A DNA stretch of 35,025 bases from JBASRP01 sp044866075. Its GTDB lineage: Bacteria > Actinomycetota > AC-67. The notes under the pieces are model-generated. The model made no database searches, was not told where the DNA came from, and worked only from the letters and a program-made list of their open reading frames with translations. The position numbers were made by a program, and so were the translations under genes. Location: assembly GCA_044866075.1 (NCBI GenBank), contig JBIOTQ010000137.1, forward strand, positions 1 to 35,025, given 5' to 3'. Below are positions 28,852 to 35,025 of the stretch, one piece after another; the first letter of the stretch is position 1, and each line of letters starts with the position of its first letter.

Positions 28852-31191
28852 CTAGTCGAAGACGCCCGCCTCTTTCAGCCGGTCGAACTCGTCGTCGCTC
28901 ATGCCGAGGATCCCCTTGTAGACCTCGTCGCTGTCGCGGCCGAGCGTGGGGCCGGGCCGTGTGAACCGCGGCGGCGAATCGCTCAGCCGGAAGCCGAGGG
29001 TCTCGTAGTCGTGCGAGCCGAGGACCGGATGCTCGAGCGTACGGAAATGCGCGCGGTGGCGCAGCTGAGGGTCGTCGTAACAGTCGGCGAGGTCGGCCAC
29101 CGGGTGTGCGTCGAGGCCGGCAGCCTGAAGAGCCGTGGCCAGCGCGTCGCGGTCTTGCGTCGCCGTCCAGTCCTCCAGTTGTTTCTCGAGCTCGTCCACG
29201 TTCTCGAGGCGCCTGGCCACGGTCGCGAATCGCTCGTCTGCCCATGAAGGCGAGCCCATATGCGCGACGAGCGCGCGCCAATCCTCATCGCTGTGGACCG
29301 CAATCGCGATCCAGCGTTCGCCTCCCGCGCAGCGGAAGGCGCCATGGGGCGCGGCGTCGCGGGATCGGTTCCCGAGGCGGCCCGGCGGCGATCCGGTCAC
29401 CGTATGTTCGACGATGACCTCACCGAGCGAGTACACGGCACACTCCACCTGTGAGAGATCGAGGAACGCGCCTTCACCGGTGCGCGCCCGGCGCAGCAGG
29501 GCGGCGGTGACAGCGGCGGCGGCGAAACGCGGAGCGAGCGAATCGGTGATCGTCCCGTACGGTCCGAGTGGCTCGCGGTCGGGCCATCCGGTCAGGTGAT
29601 TGAAGCCCGACAACGCGGAGCCCTGGCCGCCGAAGCCGGGGTAGTCGCGCTCGGGACCCGTCTGCCCGTGCAGGCACGTCGAGATCATCACGAGATCCGG
29701 TTTCACCGCCGTGAGGTCCTCGTACGCGAGACGGAAGCGCTCCATCGCGCCGGGCGCGAAGTTCTCGGCGACGACGTCCGCCCATGCGACCAGACGAAGC
29801 GCGATCTCCTGGGCCTCCGGGTGTTTGAGGTTGAGTGTGATCGCGAGCTTGTTGCAGTTGAACGCCGCGAACATCGGACTGGCCTCGAGCGAGCGTTGCG
29901 ACTTGGTGATCGCGTACAGGCGGAGAAAGTCGGGGCGCACGCTGGACTCGATCCGGATCACCGTGGCGCCGTGGTCCGCGAAGTACCGCGTCGCGAGGGG
30001 GCCGGCGGCGCCGGCGCCGAACTCGAGCACGTTGAGGCCGGCGAACGCGCCGTCCGTCGGAGGCCCGAGGATCGTTCCTCGCGTCACCGCCCACCGTTCG
30101 GGCGGCGCGCCGCCACCCGGCTCGGGAGCCGGCCGTGTCGCTCCCGGAACGCCGTCGGACACGACGAAGCGACGCGCGATCGACACCGTGCCGAACTCGA
30201 GGTCGTTGACCTCGACCAAGAGGTCGCGCGACCGGTACTGGCGGCTCGCCAGGATCTCGCGCGCCGTGTTCGCCGGCGCGAGCATCAGCCCGCGCGCCAG
30301 CGCGGCGTCGTACAGCTCGGTCATCGTCTTCGCGCCGAAGAACGCGGCGACCGACGCCGAGATCGCGTCGACGTCATCCTGGGTCAGGACGGTGTGGTTG
30401 TAGGAGTCCCAGTCGCGGTCGACGACGGCGGCGTCCGTGAAACCCTCCTCGGCCATCCACGCGGCGAGGCGCTTCAGCCCGGGGATCCGCGCGGGGCCTC
30501 CACGCAGTCCGAACGAGACGTACCCGTCGGCGCACCCCCAGATCTCGCGCTGCACCGTGTGCTCGACGCGCATCAGCGCGCCGGCGCGCGAGCCCCGCTG
30601 ACCGGTGAGAGACACCTGCCCGACCCGGCTCATCGTCGCCATCAGGTGCCCCTCTTGCAGCGAGACATCGACGAGCTGTCCGCGCATCGTCCGCGTGCGC
30701 TGGTGCAGCGCTGCGAGGATCGCCGCGGCCGCGTCCGCGCAGCCGTGGTACGAGGACGTCGGGAAAGAGCAGCGCAGCGGTGCGCGGTCCGGGTCGCCGG
30801 TCATGAACATCGTCCCGGATCGCGCGAGGATGCCGAGGTCGCTCGCGCGCTCGGACGCGCGCGGACCGTCGAGTCCGAACGGCGTGATCGCGCACCAGAC
30901 ACGGCTGCGGTGCTCCGAGGAGCGAAGAGCGGCGAGGTCCGGGCGGCCGCACTCGATCACCACGTCGGGGTCTCGTTCGTCGATGTAGGCCGCCGGGTCC
31001 TCCACGACGACGCTGCGCTTCCCGGCGTTCAAGGCCGCGAAGGCGTACCGCTTCGTGCGGTCCGGATGCCCGCCCGGCGGCTCCACGAGGACGACGTCGG
31101 CGCCGCAGTCGGCGAGGATCCGGCCGGTCAGCCAGCCGGTCGCGTCGGTCAGGTCGAGGACCGTGAGACCGGCGAGGAAGGGCTCGCTCAC
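28852..31191 (-). CDS. Tandem two-domain CaiB/BaiF family CoA-transferase
   Basis: A 779-aa protein made of two consecutive type III CoA-transferase domains (about 1-355 and 382-779) joined by a proline/glycine-rich linker (ATRPAPEPGGGAPPERW). Single-domain members are about 380-410 residues. Domain 1 has TGRILADCGADVVLVEPPG and RGQLVDVSLQEGHLMA with Glu180 at the acidic active-site region; domain 2 has LNVLEFGAGAAGPLATRYFA, ISTCLHGQTGPERDYPGFGG and GEGAFLDLSQVECAV. In formyl-CoA transferase the catalytic residue of this region is an aspartate, so both halves carry a different acidic residue. Such enzymes move CoA between carboxylic acids or epimerise 2-methylacyl-CoAs. GTG 31191 lies 6 nt after the isochorismatase-like stop codon. 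It is the last gene of a four-gene operon. Confidence 0.88.
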   Translation of the reverse strand: MSEPFLAGLTVLDLTDATGWLTGRILADCGADVVLVEPPGGHPDRTKRYAFAALNAGKRSVVVEDPAAYIDERDPDVVIECGRPDLAALRSSEHRSRVWCAITPFGLDGPRASERASDLGILARSGTMFMTGDPDRAPLRCSFPTSSYHGCADAAAAILAALHQRTRTMRGQLVDVSLQEGHLMATMSRVGQVSLTGQRGSRAGALMRVEHTVQREIWGCADGYVSFGLRGGPARIPGLKRLAAWMAEEGFTDAAVVDRDWDSYNHTVLTQDDVDAISASVAAFFGAKTMTELYDAALARGLMLAPANTAREILASRQYRSRDLLVEVNDLEFGTVSIARRFVVSDGVPGATRPAPEPGGGAPPERWAVTRGTILGPPTDGAFAGLNVLEFGAGAAGPLATRYFADHGATVIRIESSVRPDFLRLYAITKSQRSLEASPMFAAFNCNKLAITLNLKHPEAQEIALRLVAWADVVAENFAPGAMERFRLAYEDLTAVKPDLVMISTCLHGQTGPERDYPGFGGQGSALSGFNHLTGWPDREPLGPYGTITDSLAPRFAAAAVTAALLRRARTGEGAFLDLSQVECAVYSLGEVIVEHTVTGSPPGRLGNRSRDAAPHGAFRCAGGERWIAIAVHSDEDWRALVAHMGSPSWADERFATVARRLENVDELEKQLEDWTATQDRDALATALQAAGLDAHPVADLADCYDDPQLRHRAHFRTLEHPVLGSHDYETLGFRLSDSPPRFTRPGPTLGRDSDEVYKGILGMSDDEFDRLKEAGVFD

Positions 31192-31197
31192 GGTGGG

Positions 31198-31818
31198 TTA
31201 CGCGAGCGCCGCGGCCACGTCGGCCGCCGCAACGACGTCGGCGATCAACGGCAGGATGTTGTCCGCCGAGAAGCGGTGCCACTCCTCCGGGAACGACGCG
31301 CAGCAGTCCTCGACGACGACGATCCGAAAGCCCCGGTTCGCCGCCGCGCGGACGAGCCCCTCGACGGCCATCGTCGTCGAGATACCGGCGACGATCAGCG
31401 TCTGCGTTCCGAGGTTCCGCAGAACGGACCAGATCTCCGATCCGTGCGACGGATCGATCGAGGTGTAGCGTGGAAGAACGACGTCGCCCTTCTGCGGCGC
31501 GATGTCCTCGACGACCTCCGCGCCCCACGTGCCGTGCACGAGCTTCGGTGTTCCGCCCGCGACCTTGTAGATGCGTGCGTGCGTCGGTTGTGGGATGTCG
31601 GGGTGCCGCTCCTTGGTCGCATACAGCACCGGCACGCCGGCCTCACGACAACGCGTCAGCAGGTCGGCGAGCCGCGACAGCACACCGCGTGCCTGGACCG
31701 CCTCGGCGAGCTTGCCCGACAGGCCTTTCTGTCCGACGAGCGAGGGGTGAACGAGGTCGTTCTGCAGTTCGACCACGACGATCGCCGTCGCGTCGCGGGG
31801 AAGAGCGTCGAGGGTCAC
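31198..31818 (-). CDS. Isochorismatase-fold protein lacking the canonical catalytic triad
   Basis: A 206-aa isochorismatase-like protein with the family frame VVVELQNDLV, PVLYATKERHPD, GSEIWSVLRNLG and IVAGISTTMAVEGLVRAA. In active cysteine hydrolases of the fold (e.g. PncA) the triad is Asp-Lys-Cys. Here the Asp position is Glu17, the lysine expected in the strand before the RY motif is missing (GDVVLPRYTS), and the nucleophile cysteine is Ala151 (TTMAVEG for the usual TNVCVES). PhzD-type isochorismatases also lack the cysteine but keep Asp and Lys. It may be a different hydrolase or a non-catalytic partner. GTG 31818 overlaps the upstream ligase stop by 4 bp. It sits between the acyl-CoA ligase and the CoA-transferase. 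Confidence 0.82.
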   Translation of the reverse strand: MTLDALPRDATAIVVVELQNDLVHPSLVGQKGLSGKLAEAVQARGVLSRLADLLTRCREAGVPVLYATKERHPDIPQPTHARIYKVAGGTPKLVHGTWGAEVVEDIAPQKGDVVLPRYTSIDPSHGSEIWSVLRNLGTQTLIVAGISTTMAVEGLVRAAANRGFRIVVVEDCCASFPEEWHRFSADNILPLIADVVAAADVAAALA

Positions 31819-33560
31819 GGTGCTTGAGGCGTCGGGATGTCGTCGCCGTCGGGCTCGGCGCCGCCTTCTGCTTCGAGCATCGCGATGACGCGGTCTCGAA
31901 CCTCGAGTCTCTTCGGCTTCATGCTGAACGTGAACGGGATCGCGTCGACGAGGAAGATGCGACGCGGGCACTTGTACGGCGCGATCCGCTGCCGGGCCCA
32001 GTCCAGGAGTTCCGCCGCGGTCGCCGTTGATCCCGTCCGTAGAACGACGGCGGCCATCGGGCGCTCCCCCTTGCGCTGGTCTGGCACGCCCACAGTCGCG
32101 GCGAGTCCGACGTCCGGGTGCTGGCCGAGGACCTGGTCGATCTCGGACGCCGCGATCTTGTAGCCGCCGCTCTTGATGATCTCCTTGGTCCGCGCGTGGA
32201 AGTAGAGCATCCGCCACTTGCCTTGGCGGACCATGTCGCCGGTGTGGAGCCAGCCGTCGTGGATCGCGGCGGCCGTGGCCTCGGGGTCGTTCCAGTACTG
32301 CTTCGTGACGTTCGGGCCGGCGAGGAGCAGTTCGCCCGGCTGGCCGCGCGGAACGTCGCGTTCCTCCTCGTCGACGATCCGGAACTTCACCGGCGGCATC
32401 ACCCAGCCGAGGCACCCGTCGCCGCACTCGAACGGCGGCGTCTGCGTGACGTACGAGTTCGCCTCCGCCATCCCGTAGCCGCGGACGAACATGGGCTTCC
32501 GCGTGCGCCCGAGCGGGCCGGGGCGCGCGGCGAGTCCGCGGAACGTGCTGATCAGGTCGTCGGGGAAGAGATCCGCGCCGCCGCCCCAGATCCGGATCGA
32601 CGAGAAGTCCGCGTCGCGCGCGCCGGCGTCGAGGAGCATGCGGAACATGGCCGGGGTGCCGGAGAACAGCGTGACCCTGTACCGCGCGATCGTCTCGAGG
32701 ATCGCCGCGGGGTCGAAGCGCGACATGAAGAACGCCGGCGTCCCGAGCGCCAGCTGCAGCAACATTGCGGCGTATCCGCCGGCGTGCGCGACCGGCATCA
32801 CGAGCAGGGACAGATGCGGCTTCAGCCGCGGCGGAAGCGCGTACATGCGCCCGTGGTTGCGGACCCCGACCATCGCGGCCGTGTGCGACAGCGTCGCGCC
32901 CTTGGGGAAACCGGTGGTCCCCGACGTGAAGAACAGAAGCGCGGGCTCCTCGTCTGAATCCGGCGGCACGGGCTCGAACTTGTCGGGAGCGTCGACCATG
33001 AGCGACCGCAACGAGACGATCGGCTCGGGAACGTCTTCCTCGCCGATCATCGCCCAGCGTTTCACCGCGGGGACCTCGCCGGTGTTCTGGATCTGCGTGT
33101 CGAAGACCGTGCGGTCGCAGACGAGGAGCTCGGCGCCGGACTTCCGCATGATGTAGTCGATCTCGCTTGGCCGCAACATGAAGTTCATCGGCACCGGGAT
33201 CGCGCCCAGCTTCCCGGCGGCGAAGTTCACGAACGCCATCTCGATCCGGTTGATCGTGATCAGGCCGACGCGGTCGCCGCGCCGGACGCCGAGCGCGCGC
33301 AGCGCGTGCGCCATCCGATTCACCAGACGGCCGACGTCGCGGTACGAGATCACGTCCCCTGAGAACCCCGGGTAGTCGATCGGCCGGTCGACCGCGAACG
33401 CCGTCCGGTCGCCGTACAACTCGACGAGCCGGTCGACCCATGTGGCGTAGTTGAAGCGGTTCCGTTCGCGGATGAAGACGCGTCGCCGGTCCGCCCACGA
33501 CGGCTCCGTGTAGTTGAGCCGCAGCGGACCGCCGGGCTGTTCGGCTACTTGCCCTGCCAT
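31815..33560 (-). CDS. Acyl-CoA synthetase, AMP-forming (long-chain fatty acid-CoA ligase-like)
   Basis: A 581-aa ANL ligase. The N-terminal start MAGQVAEQPGGPLRLNYTEP leads to a domain with FTSGTTGFPKGATLSH as the AMP-binding motif, RGYGMAEANSYVTQ as the A5 motif, DGWLHTGDMVRQGKWRMLYF as A7 and KEIIKSGGYKIAASEID as A8. The C-terminal catalytic lysine is likely Lys548, but its context reads SMKPKRL rather than the usual TGKxxR. The insertion ADLFPDDLISTFRGLAARPGPLGR is longer than in many members. ATG 33560 overlaps the crotonase 3' end by 16 bp. The substrate is unknown; the crotonase beside it and the divergent MaoC-type hydratases suggest degradation of the activated acid. Confidence 0.88.
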   Translation of the reverse strand: MAGQVAEQPGGPLRLNYTEPSWADRRRVFIRERNRFNYATWVDRLVELYGDRTAFAVDRPIDYPGFSGDVISYRDVGRLVNRMAHALRALGVRRGDRVGLITINRIEMAFVNFAAGKLGAIPVPMNFMLRPSEIDYIMRKSGAELLVCDRTVFDTQIQNTGEVPAVKRWAMIGEEDVPEPIVSLRSLMVDAPDKFEPVPPDSDEEPALLFFTSGTTGFPKGATLSHTAAMVGVRNHGRMYALPPRLKPHLSLLVMPVAHAGGYAAMLLQLALGTPAFFMSRFDPAAILETIARYRVTLFSGTPAMFRMLLDAGARDADFSSIRIWGGGADLFPDDLISTFRGLAARPGPLGRTRKPMFVRGYGMAEANSYVTQTPPFECGDGCLGWVMPPVKFRIVDEEERDVPRGQPGELLLAGPNVTKQYWNDPEATAAAIHDGWLHTGDMVRQGKWRMLYFHARTKEIIKSGGYKIAASEIDQVLGQHPDVGLAATVGVPDQRKGERPMAAVVLRTGSTATAAELLDWARQRIAPYKCPRRIFLVDAIPFTFSMKPKRLEVRDRVIAMLEAEGGAEPDGDDIPTPQAP

Positions 33561-34339
33561 TCGGGCTTTCTCTTCTCGGCGAACGCGCGCGGCCCTTCCT
33601 TCGCGTCTTCGGTCATGAAGACCTGCGCCGCGAGCGCGAGCTCCTGCTCGAACGCCTCTTTGAGGTTCATGCGCAGTCCGGTGAGGACCGACTTCTTGAC
33701 CGCCTGGATGGCAAGGGGCGCGTTCACCAAGATCCGTTCCGCGTACGACCGCGCGGTCTTCAGCAGGTCGTCCGGCTCCACGACCGCGTTCACGATCCCC
33801 ATCCGGAACGCGGTTTCCGGATCGACCTGTTCGGCGGTCAGGAGGATCTCCATCGCCCACGGGAACGGGATCTGGCGGGGGAGACGTACCGTCGTCCCGC
33901 CGCCGGGGAAGAGGCCGCGCTTGGGCTCGGCCACGCCGAACGACGCTTCCGTCGACGCGATCCGCAGGTCGGTCCCGAGGAGCATCTCCATACCGCCGGC
34001 GGTGCAGATCCCGTTGACCGCCGCGATGACGGGCTTCCAGAGCTCGAACTCGCGCAGGACGGCGATCAGCCCGGCGTCGGCCGGGATGTCGGATTCACCT
34101 TTCGCGAGGGCCTCGATGTTCTCGGTGACGGTTGGGACGAACGACTTGAGGTCGGCGCCCACGCAGAACGAGTTGCCGACGCCGGTGATGATCGCGACGC
34201 GCGCGTCGGGGTCGTCGCGGAAGTCGATCCACGCCTTGGCCAGCATGCCGAAGTGGTCCATGTCGAGGGCGTTGCGCCGCTCCGGCCGGTTGATCGTGAT
34301 GGTCGTGATGCCGGCGTCTTTCTCCACCTCGATGGCCAC
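33545..34339 (-). CDS. Enoyl-CoA hydratase/isomerase family protein (crotonase)
   Basis: A 264-aa crotonase that would hydrate or isomerise an enoyl-CoA. The oxyanion-hole motifs are SFCVGADLKSF and AVNGICTAGGMEMLLGTDLR, and the two active-site glutamates Glu118 (GGME) and Glu138 (VAEPKRG) are 20 residues apart, exactly as in rat enoyl-CoA hydratase (Glu144, Glu164). Both are present, so hydratase activity is likely. The block FPGGGTTVRLPRQIPFPWAM follows the usual pattern. The GTG start at 34339 has AAGGGGG about 9 nt upstream. It is the first gene of the minus-strand operon; its promoter region carries the TGAC inverted repeat and is shared with the divergent MaoC pair. Confidence 0.9.
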   Translation of the reverse strand: MAIEVEKDAGITTITINRPERRNALDMDHFGMLAKAWIDFRDDPDARVAIITGVGNSFCVGADLKSFVPTVTENIEALAKGESDIPADAGLIAVLREFELWKPVIAAVNGICTAGGMEMLLGTDLRIASTEASFGVAEPKRGLFPGGGTTVRLPRQIPFPWAMEILLTAEQVDPETAFRMGIVNAVVEPDDLLKTARSYAERILVNAPLAIQAVKKSVLTGLRMNLKEAFEQELALAAQVFMTEDAKEGPRAFAEKRKPEWQGK

Positions 34340-34396
34340 GGGTCGCGCCCCCTTGAATACGTGACCGGTTTCGGCTCCGTGCGAGCCCGCCGGTAT

Positions 34397-34414
34397 GCTG
34401 ACTGGCGCGTCAGC
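34397..34414. promoter_or_regulatory. Operator-like inverted repeat in the divergent promoter
   Basis: GCTGAC-N6-GTCAGC is a perfect 6-bp inverted repeat with core TGACTGGCGCGTCA. It lies in the 131-bp gap between the crotonase and MaoC genes. TATGCT at 34394-34399 (plus) and TAAGCT at 34412-34417 (minus) look like -10 boxes overlapping its ends. Confidence 0.5.
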
Positions 34415-34470
34415 TTACATCGTTCGGGTGCGCGTCCGACCGACGCCGCGCCGGGGACAGGAGGAACCGC

Positions 34471-34914
34471 ATGGTCGACAAATCCATCGTCGGCACCGAG
34501 ATGGGCGGCTCTTGGATGATGGTCGAGCGCGGGAAGGTCCGCGAGTTCGCGAAGGCCATCCTCGACGACAACCCCGCCTACGAAGCAGACGATCCCGCCG
34601 TCCCGCCGACCTACACGATGGCGATCGCGCACTGGCCGGCGCCGCAAGGCGGGCAGGGAGCGGGGCTGTCGAAGCTCGGGCTCGACCTCCTGCGCGTGCT
34701 GCACGCCGGGCAGGAGTACGAGTACCTCGGCGAGATCAAAGAGGGCGACAAGCTTTCGACGCGGTCGAAGATCTCGGACGTCTACGAGAAGGAAGGGAAG
34801 CGTGGCGGCACGATGACGTTCGTGACGTCGGAGACGACGTTCACGAACCAGCGCGGGGAAGACGTGCTGATCTCACGCACGATCCTCGTCCAGACGGCCA
34901 AGGCCGCGAGCTAA
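34471..34914 (+). CDS. FAS1-like / MaoC N-terminal hydratase-dehydratase subunit
   Basis: A 147-aa hot-dog-fold protein of the MaoC N-terminal (FAS1-like dehydratase) type: DKSIVGTEMGGSWMMVERGK, VREFAKAILDDNPAYEADD, LRVLHAGQEYEYLGEIKEGD, MTFVTSETTFTNQRGEDVL. In such two-gene hydratases this subunit shapes the acyl tunnel while the following MaoC subunit holds the catalytic Asp-His. It matches the layout of HadAB-type and steroid- or lipid-associated enoyl-CoA hydratases. The ATG has a strong AGGAGG site. The next gene starts 13 bp after its stop and is such a MaoC partner. It is divergent from the crotonase operon through the inverted repeat, so both are probably regulated together. Confidence 0.85.
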   Translation: MVDKSIVGTEMGGSWMMVERGKVREFAKAILDDNPAYEADDPAVPPTYTMAIAHWPAPQGGQGAGLSKLGLDLLRVLHAGQEYEYLGEIKEGDKLSTRSKISDVYEKEGKRGGTMTFVTSETTFTNQRGEDVLISRTILVQTAKAAS

Positions 34915-34927
34915 CCGGAGGACCCAG

Positions 34928-35025
34928 ATGGATCGTATCGGCGTTCATTTCGAGGACGTTCAAGAAGGCGACGAGTTCAACGACTGGCCGAAGGTCGAGA
35001 ACATCTCGCGCACGCACTTCGTGCG
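34928..35025 (+). CDS. MaoC-like dehydratase subunit, 3'-truncated by the window end
   Basis: Only the first 32 residues are present: MDRIGVHFEDVQEGDEFNDW and then PKVENISRTHFVR. The FEDVQEGDEF opening is the standard start of MaoC-family hot-dog hydratases. The GGAGG site lies 6 nt before ATG 34928, and the gene follows the FAS1-like subunit by 13 bp, so they should form a heteromeric (R)-specific enoyl-CoA hydratase. Catalytic residues lie beyond the window. Confidence 0.8.
   Translation, partial: MDRIGVHFEDVQEGDEFNDWPKVENISRTHFV

Noticed and set aside
1..35025. Mobile elements, prophage or CRISPR arrays
   Set aside because: No transposase or integrase motif, no regularly spaced repeats, and no break in base composition. 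The two tRNA genes show no attached integrase or duplicated tRNA end.

Overview
The window is GC-rich and densely coded, and it reads as a chromosomal segment of a member of the Actinomycetota. The best evidence is a near-canonical BldC (66 aa), an actinobacterial branched-chain keto-acid dehydrogenase set, a RodZ-type helix-turn-helix membrane protein, and at least six genes whose start codon lies 6-10 nt after a TANNNT -10 box, which is leaderless architecture. I see no transposase, integrase, phage gene or CRISPR array. No genus can be named from the sequence alone; a poorly cultured lineage is a guess.

Layout. 1-2.3 kb: the 3' part of purM and an overlapping membrane histidine kinase. 2.3-8.4 kb (minus): valine/leucine dehydrogenase, a RodZ-like protein, an ImmA/IrrE-like metallopeptidase, then E1 alpha, E1 beta and E2 of a branched-chain 2-oxoacid dehydrogenase. 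The dehydrogenase and complex would run consecutive steps from valine/leucine to acyl-CoA. 8.4-11.2 kb: a 57-aa orphan, a LOG-family protein back to back with an unknown 269-aa protein, and bldC with a good terminator. 11.3-14.3 kb (plus): a tight operon of lipoprotein, divergent NRAMP transporter, two PRC-barrel proteins and a DUF6766-like membrane protein. 14.3-16.4 kb (minus): secreted S15/CocE-like hydrolase, tRNA-Phe and tRNA-Asp.

16.4-35 kb is dominated by acyl-CoA, alcohol and 2-hydroxyacid metabolism: DsbA-like protein, zinc alcohol dehydrogenase, acyl-CoA dehydrogenase, an orphan basic protein with operator-like repeats upstream, methyltransferase plus acyl-CoA ligase, a secreted propeller-like protein, then D-2-hydroxyacid dehydrogenase, ThDP lyase, GMC oxidoreductase and a DUF2461 protein. 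The final block is a minus-strand operon (crotonase, second acyl-CoA ligase, isochorismatase-like protein, tandem CaiB/BaiF CoA-transferase) divergent from a MaoC-type hydratase pair that runs off the window. Together they look like one or two uncharacterised acid/alcohol degradation routes through CoA thioesters; the substrate cannot be read from sequence.

The most interesting leads are the NRAMP operon with replaced metal ligands, a 14-bp operator-like repeat shared by two promoter regions 14 kb apart, the possible 2-hydroxyacyl-CoA route, an isochorismatase-fold protein without its catalytic triad, and the recurring leaderless promoters.
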